Part shown: piece by piece, positions 7,933-16,694 of the stretch | Layout of the letters: each line of letters opens with the position of its first letter | Position numbering within the stretch: position 1 is the stretch's first letter | Assembly (NCBI GenBank): GCA_905182785.1 | Contig: CAJJDF010000038.1 | Coordinates: forward strand, 33,104-97,103 | Direction of reading: 5' to 3' | Length of the DNA: 64,000 nucleotides | Origin: an uncultured Flavobacteriales bacterium | Lineage (GTDB): Bacteria > Bacteroidota > Bacteroidia > Flavobacteriales_D > CAJJDF01 | Notes under the pieces: model-generated | What the model saw: only the letters and a program-made list of their open reading frames with translations | The model's database searches: none | What the model was told of the DNA's origin: nothing | Made by a program: the position numbers and the translations under genes

Positions 7933-10287
7933 TTAAAATTTAAAGTTATAAGCAAAAGAAGGAATGAAACCAAACAACCCTGGTTGTTCGTATTTGTATC
8001 CTCCATTTTCCGTAGCCACAATATTTACTCTATAAGGTTGTGCTTGATTATACAGATTATAGCATCCAATATGCCATTCGCCTGTTACGTATTTTTTCTT
8101 TTTGTTTCCAAATAATCTATTCTTCCTTCCTTGCAACACAAAGTTTAAATCTAACCTGTGAGAAGACGACATTTGTACTTCGTTTCTTGCGGTGTAGATT
8201 GGAATTACATCAACTCCTGTAAGTGTTGGATTAGGCATAAAATATTGCCCGTTTTGAGCTGTAAATCGCGATCCTGTTTGGTAAACCCAAACTGCAGAAG
8301 CTGCCCATCTTTTGGATATTTTGTAAGTCATAACTACAGAGCCAGTATGTCTTCTGTCGTATTTTGCCCAGTATTTTTCACCTCCGTTCAATTCCTCAAA
8401 ATCCCTAGTTGCCCAAGATAATGTGTAAGCAATCCAACCTGTAAATTTCCCTCTTTCTTTTTTTATCATTAACTCCAATCCCCAAGCATCCCCAGTTCCT
8501 TGAATCAATTCACTTTCAAAATCATTATTCAATACCAGACTTGCCCCTTCTCTATATTCTATTAAGTTTTGTAACCATTTGTAATACACCTCTGCCGAGA
8601 AAGCTAATTTATGTTTATTGAATAAATGGTTGTAACCAACTGCAACTTGATCCGATATTTGCGGTTTGATGTTTTCGGTAATTGGATACCATAAATCGGT
8701 AGGCAAAGCAATGGATGAGTTAGAAACTCTATGCATGTACTGTTTCATTCTGGAGTAACTCACTTTTAATGCATCAAATTCATTCAGCATCATTCTTGCT
8801 GCCAATCTTGGCTCCAGTCCTGTATAGAACTTCCCCTTTACCGTACTTCCTGTGATTCTTAATCCATAATTAATTTTAAAAATTGGGTTCAATTCTTGTT
8901 CCACATTTCCATACAATGCCATTTCTTGTGTCACCAATTTTTTACCCGTACTACTTCCTAAAAAATCTGAAATATCTCCTTGGGTAGATACGATATTGGG
9001 TCTAAAAGCATGATTTGTAATCGCTCCTCCAAACTTAACTTTCACCTCGGGTGATTTAAAATAATCGAAATCTATTTTTGCACCAAAATCAACTACATTG
9101 GAACTAATAATCAGACTGTTATTTGCAATATTACCAAATATTTCATAATCAAAATTTGTGTTGATTAACGAAAGGTTTGAAAATAATTTGGGATTATAAA
9201 TGTGATTCCATCTGATTGTATTGGTCCAGTTTCCTAAATCAAAGCCAAAATCAAAGGCAGAACCAGAACCGTTTTCGCTTGAGTCATTTTTTGTTTTGTC
9301 GTTCCCACTAGTTCCATCTTCTCCAAAAGCTAAGACATCTTTTCCATAATACATACTATAGAAAATTCTATCTTTTTTAGTTATTTGATAATTTGCTTTT
9401 ACATTAAGATCATAAAAATAATAAGGTAAATTAGTTCCTACTAGATTCAACACTTTATCAATGTAGGTTCTTCTTCCTGCAATCAGGATACTTCCTTTTT
9501 CTTTTTGAATCGGCATTTCTAAAGTTAACCTAGACGATAATAAGCCTACACCTCCAGAACCGTGAAACTTCGAGTCATTTCCCTCTCTCATTCTTATATC
9601 CAATACCGAAGATAATCTGCCTCCATATTGCGAAGGAAAAGCTCCTTTTATAATTGTCATGTCCTTTATAGCTTCTGGATTGAAAACCGAAAAGAAACCA
9701 AATAAATGACCAATGTTATACACAATTGCTTCATCCAAAATTACCAGGTTTTGATCGGCATCTCCTCCTCTCACAAACATTCCAGTCCCTCCTTCTGTTC
9801 CTCCTTGTACACCTGGTAACAATTGAGCTATTTTAATTATATCTACTTCGCCCCCAATAGATGGCAATGTTTTCATTTGTTCTATATCAAGATTTTCGGT
9901 ACTCATTGTAGTACTTTTTAGCTCTTCTATTTCTTTAGATTGTGTTGCTTCTACATTGAACTCTGCTAGGGTTGTACTGGTAGATCTAAGTCGGATATTT
10001 AAAGTGACATCTGAACTGATGTCTATTTCTTTTTCCATTTTTTTATATCCTGTGAAGGAAAAAAATACTGTTACTTTCCCGTCTTTTATGTCTTTGGGAG
10101 AAATTGATAAGGAATAAAAACCGTAAACATTACTGGAGGTTGATTTTGTAGAACCTTTTACATAAACAAGAGTAAAAGGTAAAACTTCTCCGTTTTCCTT
10201 GTCAGCAATTTTTCCACTAATCGTTTGTGAAAATGAAAATTGCGCAAGAGCTAAAAGAAAAAATAACGAAAGTTTTAAGTGTTTCAT
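7933..10287 (-). CDS. TonB-dependent outer-membrane receptor with carboxypeptidase-like N-terminal domain
   Basis: A 784-residue importer. After a signal peptide ending near SFSQ (residue 20) comes a carboxypeptidase-D regulatory-like domain (about 22-105, beginning 'ISGKIADKENGEVLPF'), then a plug domain (about 135-245) with 'LPGVQGGTEGGTGMFVRGG' and 'DEAIVYNIGHLFGFFSVFNP', and a 22-strand barrel ending in the aromatic 'FAYNFKF'. The family imports ligands too large for porins, using TonB/ExbBD energy. It is shorter than SusC-type receptors and is paired with DUF4249 instead of SusD. An upstream TACTTTTA around 10319-10326 (minus) is a near-consensus -7 element. Confidence 0.9.
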   Translation of the reverse strand: MKHLKLSLFFLLALAQFSFSQTISGKIADKENGEVLPFTLVYVKGSTKSTSSNVYGFYSLSISPKDIKDGKVTVFFSFTGYKKMEKEIDISSDVTLNIRLRSTSTTLAEFNVEATQSKEIEELKSTTMSTENLDIEQMKTLPSIGGEVDIIKIAQLLPGVQGGTEGGTGMFVRGGDADQNLVILDEAIVYNIGHLFGFFSVFNPEAIKDMTIIKGAFPSQYGGRLSSVLDIRMREGNDSKFHGSGGVGLLSSRLTLEMPIQKEKGSILIAGRRTYIDKVLNLVGTNLPYYFYDLNVKANYQITKKDRIFYSMYYGKDVLAFGEDGTSGNDKTKNDSSENGSGSAFDFGFDLGNWTNTIRWNHIYNPKLFSNLSLINTNFDYEIFGNIANNSLIISSNVVDFGAKIDFDYFKSPEVKVKFGGAITNHAFRPNIVSTQGDISDFLGSSTGKKLVTQEMALYGNVEQELNPIFKINYGLRITGSTVKGKFYTGLEPRLAARMMLNEFDALKVSYSRMKQYMHRVSNSSIALPTDLWYPITENIKPQISDQVAVGYNHLFNKHKLAFSAEVYYKWLQNLIEYREGASLVLNNDFESELIQGTGDAWGLELMIKKERGKFTGWIAYTLSWATRDFEELNGGEKYWAKYDRRHTGSVVMTYKISKRWAASAVWVYQTGSRFTAQNGQYFMPNPTLTGVDVIPIYTARNEVQMSSSHRLDLNFVLQGRKNRLFGNKKKKYVTGEWHIGCYNLYNQAQPYRVNIVATENGGYKYEQPGLFGFIPSFAYNFKF

Positions 10288-10757
10288 AAGGTTTTTTTTG
10301 AATTTATTTCTTGACTCTTATAAAAGTAAAAATAGTTAGGTGATATTGAATAGCTCTTAACGATTATTAACAAACAATATTTCAATAGTATGAAAAAGCC
10401 TCTAATATTAGTAACCAATGATGATAGGATAATAAAACTATATGCAATAAGCATGATTTTTTCATATCATACAACCTCAAAAAGTTTTTTTTATTGCCTG
10501 ATTTATTAAAAATAACATCTACTTAAAAAGTCTCAATTTCTTGAATCAGATAAATTATAAATTCATTATCAAAAATCCTTTTTTTAAAATTGTCTTTATA
10601 ATCTTTTTGAGAAAAAGAAAATGAAACCAATAGCAGGAACAATAGAAATAAAATTATTATTTTTCATACTATTATAACCTGTATTTGGTGATTTTGTTAA
10701 ATAATTTATTTAAAAAAAGCATTATTTTAATTTTCAATAAGTCTAAATTATAAATCT
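10288..10757. other. Divergent intergenic region between TonB receptor and PNGase F genes
   Basis: About 470 very AT-rich bases. Apart from the small broken frame at 10523-10667 and the promoter just beyond its right end, I see no gene, repeat or RNA in it. Confidence 0.4.
10523..10667 (-). pseudogene. Remnant of a small exported protein (frameshifted)
   Basis: On the minus strand an ATG at 10667 is followed by an A run, after which a different frame encodes a textbook signal peptide ('IIILFLLFLLLVSFSFSQ') and about 28 further residues ending 'YLIQEIETF' at a TAA at 10523. Changing the A run by one or two bases would give an intact exported protein of roughly 47 residues. The mature part is not recognised. 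It may be a truncated gene start or an indel artefact. Confidence is low because the product is so short. Confidence 0.3.
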
Positions 10758-10765
10758 TATATTTG
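10758..10765 (+). promoter_or_regulatory. -7 promoter element for the PNGase F gene (TATATTTG)
   Basis: TATATTTG matches TAnnTTTG. It overlaps the upstream TTG codon at 10763, so transcription would begin after it. This supports the ATG at 10796 as the true start of the PNGase gene. Confidence 0.5.
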
Positions 10766-10795
10766 TTTTTAGTAAATGAAAACAGACAATTTCAC

Positions 10796-11854
10796 ATGAA
10801 AAAAATTATTATTTTATCCCTAACTTCAATTTTTCTTATTTCTTATATTGCTTCTTGTAAAAAAGAAACCACAACTGAGCCAGATTCTAAACCTTGGGAT
10901 GGTTTAGAAGGACAAGTAAAGGATTTCACAACTTTTGATAATGAAAGATTAGCATTTGGAGGTGGTAATAACCAAACATCTGAAAAAACTTTTAATTTAC
11001 ATGAGGTGCCTAATAATGTTAAGAACATTAAAATGTACATTAAGCTGGAGTGTCCAACAGGTGGTTGTAATGCTTGGGATGTGTATGCAAATATTAAAGT
11101 GAAAGATATTTCATCTGGAGAATGGTATGAAATAGGTAGATATATAACTCCTTATGGTGTTGATAATTCTGCTTTTCCAGATGGGTATGAAATTGATGTA
11201 ACCGACTTTAAATTTCAACTATCTGGAGCAACAGAGTTAAGAGCAAGAATAGAAACTTGGGGAGCGGATGGATGGAATTTGACCGTGAATTTTAAATATA
11301 CTCTTGGTCAGCCGGATTATGAATATTATGCCGTGAATGATTTGATGAAATATGATGAGTGGTCTACTTCTGGAGTCCCTTACGGTATTGCTCACACAAA
11401 AGATTTGACAAGAACAATTACTGTACCTGCAAATTCACAAGAAACTAGTTTGAGAACAATAATATCTGGTTGGGGACATACTAAACCTACAGATACTGAT
11501 GGGAGACCGTGTGCAGAATGGTGCTTTAGAACTCACAAAGTAAAAATTGATGGAAACGACAGTTTTAACCACCAAATGGGGTCTTTATCTTGTTCTACAA
11601 ACCCAACTAACAACCAAGCTGGAAATTGGCAACCAGACAGAGCTGGTTGGTGTCCTGGAATGGCTGTACCTTTAAGAATAGATATGTTTACTTCGCCAAA
11701 AGCGGGAAATTCAGTTAGTTTCGAATACTTTTATCAACCTTGGACTAGTAACGGAACTTCAACTTCGGGAACTGTGGGAGCATATTATGCAACCTCTTGT
11801 TTTGTAATTGTAAAAAGTGACACCCCAATAGATAAACCAGTTGTAGTAGACTAA
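10796..11854 (+). CDS. Peptide-N-glycosidase F (PNGase F) family lipoprotein
   Basis: Cleaves the amide bond between asparagine and the core GlcNAc of N-linked glycans. The 352-residue protein starts at the ATG at 10796; the frame runs upstream to a TTG, but the promoter overlaps that. It has a signal peptide and lipobox (IASC, Cys21), so it is probably anchored, unlike the soluble secreted enzyme of Elizabethkingia. Both eight-strand jelly-roll domains are present. The three catalytic residues known from that enzyme (D60, E118, E206) are retained as D95 in 'AWDVYAN', E153 in 'RIETW' and E241 in 'CAEWCFRTH'; 'GNWQPDRAGWCPGMAVP' is nearly identical from memory. No glycan-utilisation genes are adjacent. 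Confidence 0.93.
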   Translation: MKKIIILSLTSIFLISYIASCKKETTTEPDSKPWDGLEGQVKDFTTFDNERLAFGGGNNQTSEKTFNLHEVPNNVKNIKMYIKLECPTGGCNAWDVYANIKVKDISSGEWYEIGRYITPYGVDNSAFPDGYEIDVTDFKFQLSGATELRARIETWGADGWNLTVNFKYTLGQPDYEYYAVNDLMKYDEWSTSGVPYGIAHTKDLTRTITVPANSQETSLRTIISGWGHTKPTDTDGRPCAEWCFRTHKVKIDGNDSFNHQMGSLSCSTNPTNNQAGNWQPDRAGWCPGMAVPLRIDMFTSPKAGNSVSFEYFYQPWTSNGTSTSGTVGAYYATSCFVIVKSDTPIDKPVVVD

Positions 11855-11865
11855 TTCAATTCGTT

Positions 11866-12069
11866 TTAAAAACTGATACGCATCATTAATAGCTTGAAAT
11901 AATAAACCACATTTTCTTTTTGAAATTTTAATTTTGTTCCAATCTTGGAAAGTTCTTGTTTTTTTATTTCGAATCCAATTGTTAACTTAATTCCCAAAAA
12001 TAAAATGGCTGATTTTATTACCATTTCTTTTTTGTTCATCCATCTGTTTAAGTTGGGGTAGTATTTCAT
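11866..12069 (-). pseudogene. Possible fragment of an outer-membrane barrel C-terminus
   Basis: A 67-residue minus-strand frame with alternating hydrophobic residues ('AILFLGIKLTIGFEI', 'YYFKLLMMRISF') ending in Phe, like the final strands of an outer-membrane barrel. It lacks a signal peptide and has no neighbour it could belong to. It may equally be chance coding. The remaining gap up to 12221 holds nothing else I can support. Confidence 0.2.
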
Positions 12070-12221
12070 CTTAAATAAAAAATTAAAGAACTAAATAAAA
12101 TGTTTTTAAATATTGATTTCATGAACTAAGTTTTTTAATGTAATTCGTAAGACAAAAAAATTAACGATAAAAGTCATAGAAAATTTTCTTAAATCAACTT
12201 TACATTTAATAAACAAAAAGG

Positions 12222-12229
12222 TACATTTG
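12222..12229 (+). promoter_or_regulatory. -7 promoter element for acyl-CoA dehydrogenase (TACATTTG)
   Basis: TACATTTG matches TAnnTTTG exactly and lies 20 bases before the ATG, giving a leader of roughly 14 bases. No convincing -33 TTG is seen. Confidence 0.45.
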
Positions 12230-12249
12230 AAGTGTAAAAAAATCAAACT

Positions 12250-13389
12250 ATGAATTTCGAATTATCAGAAGAACAATTAGCTGTACAGCAAGCAGCTAGA
12301 GATTTTGCTCAAAACTCTTGTAAACCAGGTGTTATTGAAAGAGATAGAGAACAAAGATTCCCTGCAGAACAAATAAAAGAACTAGGAGAGCTAGGATTTT
12401 TGGGAATGATGACTAAGCCAGAAAATGGTGGAAGTGGAATGGATACAGTTTCTTACGCAATTGCAATGGAAGAGATTTCTAAAGTAGATGCTTCTGTATC
12501 AGTTGTTGTTTCTGTTAATAATTCATTAGTATGTTACGGTTTAGAACAATACGCTAACGAAGAACAAAAGAAAAAATACCTACAACCCCTTGCAAGAGGA
12601 GAAAAAATTGGTGCTTTTTGTTTGTCTGAGCCAGAAGCAGGATCAGATGCAACTTCGCAAAGAACTACTGCAATAGATATGGGAGACCATTATTTACTAA
12701 ATGGAACAAAAAACTGGATTACAAATGGAAACTCTGCTTCTACTTATTTAGTAATTGCACAAACTGATGCCGAAAAAGGTCACAGAGGAATTAATACTCT
12801 TATTGTTGAAAAAGGAATGCCCGGTTTTGAAGTTGGAGCTAAAGAAGATAAATTAGGAATTAGAGGAAGTGATACACATACTTTAACTTTTACGGATGTA
12901 AAGGTTCCTAAAGAGAATAGAATTGGAGAAGATGGATTTGGTTTCAAATTTGCAATGTCTACTTTATCTGGAGGAAGAATAGGAATTGCTGCACAAGCAT
13001 TAGGAATTGCTGCTGGAGCTTATGAGTTAGCTCTTCAATACTCTAAAGAAAGAGAAACTTTTGGAAAACCAATTCATCAACATCAAGCAATTGCATTTAA
13101 ATTAGCTGATATGGCTACAGAAATTGAAGCTGCACGATTATTAGTGTACAAAGCTGCTTGGATGAAAGACCAAGGAATGGATTACACAGAAGCTTCTGCA
13201 ATGGCAAAATTATATGCCTCTAAAGTTGCAATGGAAGTAACGGTTGAAGCTGTACAAGTACATGGTGGATACGGATTCGTAAAAGAATACCACGTAGAAA
13301 GATTAATGAGAGATGCTAAAATCACTCAAATTTATGAAGGAACTTCTGAAATACAAAAAATTGTAATTTCTAGAAGTATTTTGAAATAA
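12250..13389 (+). CDS. Acyl-CoA dehydrogenase (short/branched-chain type)
   Basis: FAD enzyme that introduces the alpha-beta double bond in acyl-CoAs and passes electrons to ETF. The 379 residues match the family length. Visible are the N-terminal helical domain ('FELSEEQLAVQQAARDFA'), the FAD/substrate segment 'AFCLSEPEAGSDATS' near 125, 'LNGTKNWITNG' near 150, the C-terminal 'QVHGGYGFVKEYHVERLMRD' and 'QIYEGTSEIQKIVISR', which contains the Glu of the EGT motif used as catalytic base in this subfamily. It is most like butyryl- or 2-methyl-branched-chain dehydrogenases. It is monocistronic, with its own promoter and terminator. Confidence 0.93.
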   Translation: MNFELSEEQLAVQQAARDFAQNSCKPGVIERDREQRFPAEQIKELGELGFLGMMTKPENGGSGMDTVSYAIAMEEISKVDASVSVVVSVNNSLVCYGLEQYANEEQKKKYLQPLARGEKIGAFCLSEPEAGSDATSQRTTAIDMGDHYLLNGTKNWITNGNSASTYLVIAQTDAEKGHRGINTLIVEKGMPGFEVGAKEDKLGIRGSDTHTLTFTDVKVPKENRIGEDGFGFKFAMSTLSGGRIGIAAQALGIAAGAYELALQYSKERETFGKPIHQHQAIAFKLADMATEIEAARLLVYKAAWMKDQGMDYTEASAMAKLYASKVAMEVTVEAVQVHGGYGFVKEYHVERLMRDAKITQIYEGTSEIQKIVISRSILK

Positions 13390-13415
13390 AAAACTTAACT
13401 TACAAGTAATTAATA

Positions 13416-13446
13416 AAAACATCTCGGGTTTTCGGGATGTTTTTTT
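13416..13446 (+). terminator. Terminator after acyl-CoA dehydrogenase
   Basis: AAAACATC pairs with GATGTTTT, extended by further pairs around a T loop, followed by a T run. It begins 27 bases after the stop codon, so the downstream LOG gene needs its own promoter. Confidence 0.85.
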
Positions 13447-13466
13447 ATGACTAAAACTAAAATATT

Positions 13467-14156
13467 ATGAGAAGAAATGCAGAAAATAAAGAATGGAACG
13501 AGATAAAAACAAATGACAGTTGGGCAATTTTTAAAATCATGGCTGAGTTTGTTGAAGGATACGAAAAAATGTCAAAAATAGGACCTTGTGTTTCTGTATT
13601 TGGATCGGCAAGAACGAAAGAAGACAACAAATATTACCAGTTAGCTGAAGAAGTCTCGTACTTACTTACACAAAACAATTACGGAGTTATTACTGGTGGA
13701 GGACCCGGAATTATGGAAGCCGGTAACCGTGGAGCAAGACGTGGAGCAGGAATTTCTGTAGGATTAAATATCGAATTACCCTTTGAACAATCTTCAAATG
13801 AATACATTGATGCAGACAAATCAATCGATTTTGATTATTTCTTTGTTCGTAAAGTAATGTTTGTGAAGTATGCTCAAGGATTTATTGCATTGCCAGGTGG
13901 TTTTGGAACTTTAGACGAATTATTTGAAGCATTGACATTAATCCAAACTAAAAAAATTGGAATATTTCCAATTATATTAATGGGAAGTGAATACTGGAAA
14001 GGAATGATTCACTGGATTAAGCAAACTATGCTTGGAGAAGAAAATAACATTAGCTCAGAAGACATGAACTTCATACAAATTGTAGATACTCCTCAAGAAG
14101 CTGTAGATATAATTAACAAATTTTATAACAACAATAAATTGAGACCAAATTTCTAA
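13467..14156 (+). CDS. LOG family protein (TIGR00730, nucleotide 5'-monophosphate nucleosidase type)
   Basis: A 229-residue Rossmann-fold protein of the LOG family, once called lysine decarboxylases. Characterised members release the base from cytokinin or purine nucleoside monophosphates. The active-site motifs are intact: 'GGGPGIMEAGNRGA' near residue 78 and 'PGGFGTLDELFEALT' near 140. It is a longer form with an N-terminal extension. It is the first gene of a tight operon with TspO (5-base gap) and photolyase. A second, shorter LOG protein is encoded at 40730-41275. Confidence 0.9.
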   Translation: MRRNAENKEWNEIKTNDSWAIFKIMAEFVEGYEKMSKIGPCVSVFGSARTKEDNKYYQLAEEVSYLLTQNNYGVITGGGPGIMEAGNRGARRGAGISVGLNIELPFEQSSNEYIDADKSIDFDYFFVRKVMFVKYAQGFIALPGGFGTLDELFEALTLIQTKKIGIFPIILMGSEYWKGMIHWIKQTMLGEENNISSEDMNFIQIVDTPQEAVDIINKFYNNNKLRPNF

Positions 14157-14161
14157 TCTAA

Positions 14162-14620
14162 ATGATAAAGAAACTTCTGATATTTTTAGTGCTCAATTTT
14201 ATTGCTTTAGCAATTGGTGGTTTATTTACTGGTTCTGGAGTTTCTTCGAATTGGTATCAAGAACTAAATAAAGCTCCCTGGACTCCGCCCGGTTGGGTTT
14301 TTGGAGTAGCTTGGACTTTTATCATGGTTGCTTTTTCATTTTTCATGGCGTTTTGGTGGGAAATAGCCGAACACAAAAAAGGAGTGGCTATACTCTTTGG
14401 AATCCAATGGATTTTGAATGTCAGTTGGAATCCTATTTTTTTTTATGCTCAGCAAGTAATTCTTGGATTACTCGTCATTACTTCTCTCACTGTTCTTGTA
14501 AGCTATTTATTCTTTGGAAACTGGAAAAAACTAAGAATTAAAATTGTATTTATCCTACCGTATTTGATTTGGTTAGTCATTGCTACTTCCCTTAATGCAT
14601 ATATTATATTTAATAATTAA
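14162..14620 (+). CDS. TspO/MBR family membrane protein
   Basis: A 152-residue, tryptophan-rich integral membrane protein with five predicted transmembrane helices. 'WYQELNKAPWTPPGWVFGVAWT' spans residues of helix 1-2 typical of TspO, and the WN motif ('LNVSWNPIFF') is present. TspO proteins bind tetrapyrroles such as protoporphyrin IX and modulate light and oxygen responses. The stop codon abuts the photolyase ATG with no intervening base, so the two are co-translated. The pairing suggests a role in light or porphyrin-driven oxidative stress. Confidence 0.93.
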   Translation: MIKKLLIFLVLNFIALAIGGLFTGSGVSSNWYQELNKAPWTPPGWVFGVAWTFIMVAFSFFMAFWWEIAEHKKGVAILFGIQWILNVSWNPIFFYAQQVILGLLVITSLTVLVSYLFFGNWKKLRIKIVFILPYLIWLVIATSLNAYIIFNN

Positions 14621-15904
14621 ATGAAAAAATCTATTTTTTGGTTCCGTAGAGATTTAAGATTAGAAGATAACATTGGTTTGTTTCAAGCGCTTTCTCAGCC
14701 TAACACTGTACAACCTATTTTTATTTTTGATGAAGCTATTTTAGATGAATTGCCAAAGGATGATCCCCGAGTTAATTTTATCTACAGTAACTTATTCCAG
14801 ATAAATCAAATACTTACTAAAAATGGTTCTTCCCTTTTAATTTTGAAAGGAAAACCAGAAGAAATTTGGAAACAATTAATTGAAAAACATGAAATTGAAT
14901 CAGTTTTCTTTAACAAGGATTACGAACCCTATGCTAGGAAAAGAGATGAGAAAATCATTCAATTATTATCCAAAAATAATATTAAGTGTTCTGTTTTTAA
15001 AGACTCTGTCATTCACGAAGAAAATGATGTCCTGAAAAAAGACGGGACTCCTTATACTGTTTATACTCCTTACAAAAACAAATGGCTAGAGTATTATACT
15101 CCCAAAGAATTACTACCACCTATTTCATTTGAGAATTTTAATAAATCGGATCATCAATTCCCTTCTATGAAGGAATTAGATTTTGAAAAATCAACCATTC
15201 AAGTCCAAGATTTTAAATTATCTCACCTCTCTACTTATGGAGAAACGAGAAACTTTCCTGAGTTAGATTCTACAAGTTACTTGGGTCCTCACTTGCGTTT
15301 TGGCACTTTAAGTGTTAGGCAAGTGATTGCACAATCTAAAAACACCCGAGACGAAGTATTTTTGAGTGAACTAATTTGGAGAGAGTTTTTTACGCAAATA
15401 TTATTTCATTTCCCTAAAGTTGTTACCCGTAATTTTCGCGCTAAATATGATGGAATAAAATGGAGAAATAACGAACAAGATTTTAAAAAATGGTGCAATG
15501 GAAATACTGGTTACCCAATGGTAGACGCAGGAATGCGTCAATTGAATGAAACGGGTTACATGCACAACAGAGTGAGAATGGTAACTGCTAGCTTTTTGGT
15601 GAAGCATTTACTCATAGATTGGACTTGGGGAGAAGCTTATTTTGCAAAAAAATTATTAGATTTTGAACTGGCTTCGAACAATGGAAACTGGCAATGGTCG
15701 GCAGGGACTGGTTGTGATGCAGCTCCTTATTTTAGGATTTTTAATCCAATAGAGCAATTAAGAAAATTCGATAAGAATCAAGTCTACATCAAACAATGGA
15801 TTCCCGAATTATTGTCTGGGAACTATGCATTACCAATGGTAGAGCATAAAATGGCAAGAGTAAGAGCATTGGATACTTACAAAGAAGGAATTGAAAATAA
15901 CTAA
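14621..15904 (+). CDS. phrB: Deoxyribodipyrimidine photolyase (cryptochrome/photolyase family)
   Basis: Light-driven repair of cyclobutane pyrimidine dimers using FADH-. The 427-residue protein begins with the antenna-domain signature 'FWFRRDLRLEDN' and has the FAD domain in the second half: 'STSYLGPHLRFGTLS', 'ELIWREFF', 'DAGMRQLNETGYMHNRVRM' and 'NNGNWQWSAGTGCDAAPYF'. It is somewhat short compared with the 472-residue E. coli enzyme, mostly by shorter loops. The last gene of the LOG/TspO/photolyase operon; the sequence immediately after its stop is a decayed hipA fragment. Confidence 0.93.
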   Translation: MKKSIFWFRRDLRLEDNIGLFQALSQPNTVQPIFIFDEAILDELPKDDPRVNFIYSNLFQINQILTKNGSSLLILKGKPEEIWKQLIEKHEIESVFFNKDYEPYARKRDEKIIQLLSKNNIKCSVFKDSVIHEENDVLKKDGTPYTVYTPYKNKWLEYYTPKELLPPISFENFNKSDHQFPSMKELDFEKSTIQVQDFKLSHLSTYGETRNFPELDSTSYLGPHLRFGTLSVRQVIAQSKNTRDEVFLSELIWREFFTQILFHFPKVVTRNFRAKYDGIKWRNNEQDFKKWCNGNTGYPMVDAGMRQLNETGYMHNRVRMVTASFLVKHLLIDWTWGEAYFAKKLLDFELASNNGNWQWSAGTGCDAAPYFRIFNPIEQLRKFDKNQVYIKQWIPELLSGNYALPMVEHKMARVRALDTYKEGIENN

Positions 15905-16196
15905 TCTTGTTGGCAAATACCAACATTATAAACCAATGAGAAATTCCTCCTGCTTATGGTATTTGCCCTAATTATCGACCTGATAGCTTTTGGGTAAACT
16001 ATCATGCATTAAGTATTGGAGGAAAAAGAAAAGATATTACAAAGCAAGATTTATTAAGTTTATCTAAAGAAATGAATATAAAAAAGCAGATAAAATAATA
16101 ACTGAAGTTAATATAACATTCCAGAATTGGGAGAGTTAAGTCAATAAATTGGATATGAATACTAAATTAAGAGATTCTATAAAAGGATTTAATTAA
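15905..16196 (+). pseudogene. Decayed C-terminal fragment of a HipA-family kinase toxin
   Basis: Starting right after the photolyase stop, the plus strand encodes 'EIPPAYGICPNYRPDS', 'HALSIGGKRKDITKQDLL' and 'SKEMNIK' in one frame, then continues one frame over with 'ADKIITEVNITFQNWES' and 'NKLDMNTKLRDSIKGFN'. This follows the C-terminal region of HipA-like Ser/Thr kinases (the W.iPPAYDiC block and the GKRK.iT..Dll helix). It is broken by TGA at 15937-15939 where the family has Trp, a one-base loss in an A run near 16083, and TAA at 16137-16139. The rest of hipA and its hipB antitoxin are absent. Confidence 0.7.
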
Positions 16197-16681
16197 ATCC
16201 AACTCCCTTCAATTGGCCTTTCCCAATCGTTCAAGAATTGTTCTTTTGATGCTATTAATCCATTATAAAAAGTAGTTGATTTGGCTATTTCTCCTGCAGC
16301 AATTTTATTTCTTAATTCAATAAATGGCAAAGTAATAATTGATCCTTCATGATTAATAGCTACCAACATTCTATCCATTAATTTTACTTCCAAAATTTGT
16401 TCTAATTCTTTAATGAAGTTTAACGAAGAATCTTGTGCTCTTCCACACATTGTATCTTCTGTATCGGCAAATATGGCAATGAATCTACTGTGAAGAATCT
16501 GAATTGTTCCTTTTACTAATTTGCCGTGCGAATCCCATTGTGACAAGAATACTTCCGAATATTTTTCAATATCCAACAATTGAGTTTCTGTAAAATCTTG
16601 GTTACTGGTGTAAACCCAAGCCTTTGCTTCGTTTTCTATTTCAGTGAAATCAGCTCCTAAGTTTATGTTTGTTTCTGTCAT
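16193..16681 (-). CDS. Conserved Bacteroidota protein of unknown function (often labelled ABC transporter ATPase)
   Basis: A 162-residue cytoplasmic protein. I chose the ATG at 16681 (MTETNINLG), 13 bases after the upstream stop; the frame extends further but would overlap the CCG gene. The sequence has 'AWVYTSNQDFTETQLLDIE', 'SQWDSHGKLVKG' and 'RFIAIFADTEDTMCGRAQDSS', conserved in a family that Bacteroidota annotations call 'ABC transporter ATPase', although no Walker A or B motif is visible. It is the last gene of the Fe-S/CCG cluster, so a supporting role in that redox module is possible. Confidence 0.6.
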   Translation of the reverse strand: MTETNINLGADFTEIENEAKAWVYTSNQDFTETQLLDIEKYSEVFLSQWDSHGKLVKGTIQILHSRFIAIFADTEDTMCGRAQDSSLNFIKELEQILEVKLMDRMLVAINHEGSIITLPFIELRNKIAAGEIAKSTTFYNGLIASKEQFLNDWERPIEGSWI

Positions 16682-16694
16682 TTTGTTCTCTTTT

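Noticed and set aside
8040..8421. Plus-strand frames inside the TonB receptor
   Set aside because: They are antisense to a clear coding region, with no start context or family match.
10763..10795. TTG start for the PNGase gene
   Set aside because: It overlaps the -7 promoter element, and the ATG at 10796 begins a normal lipoprotein signal.
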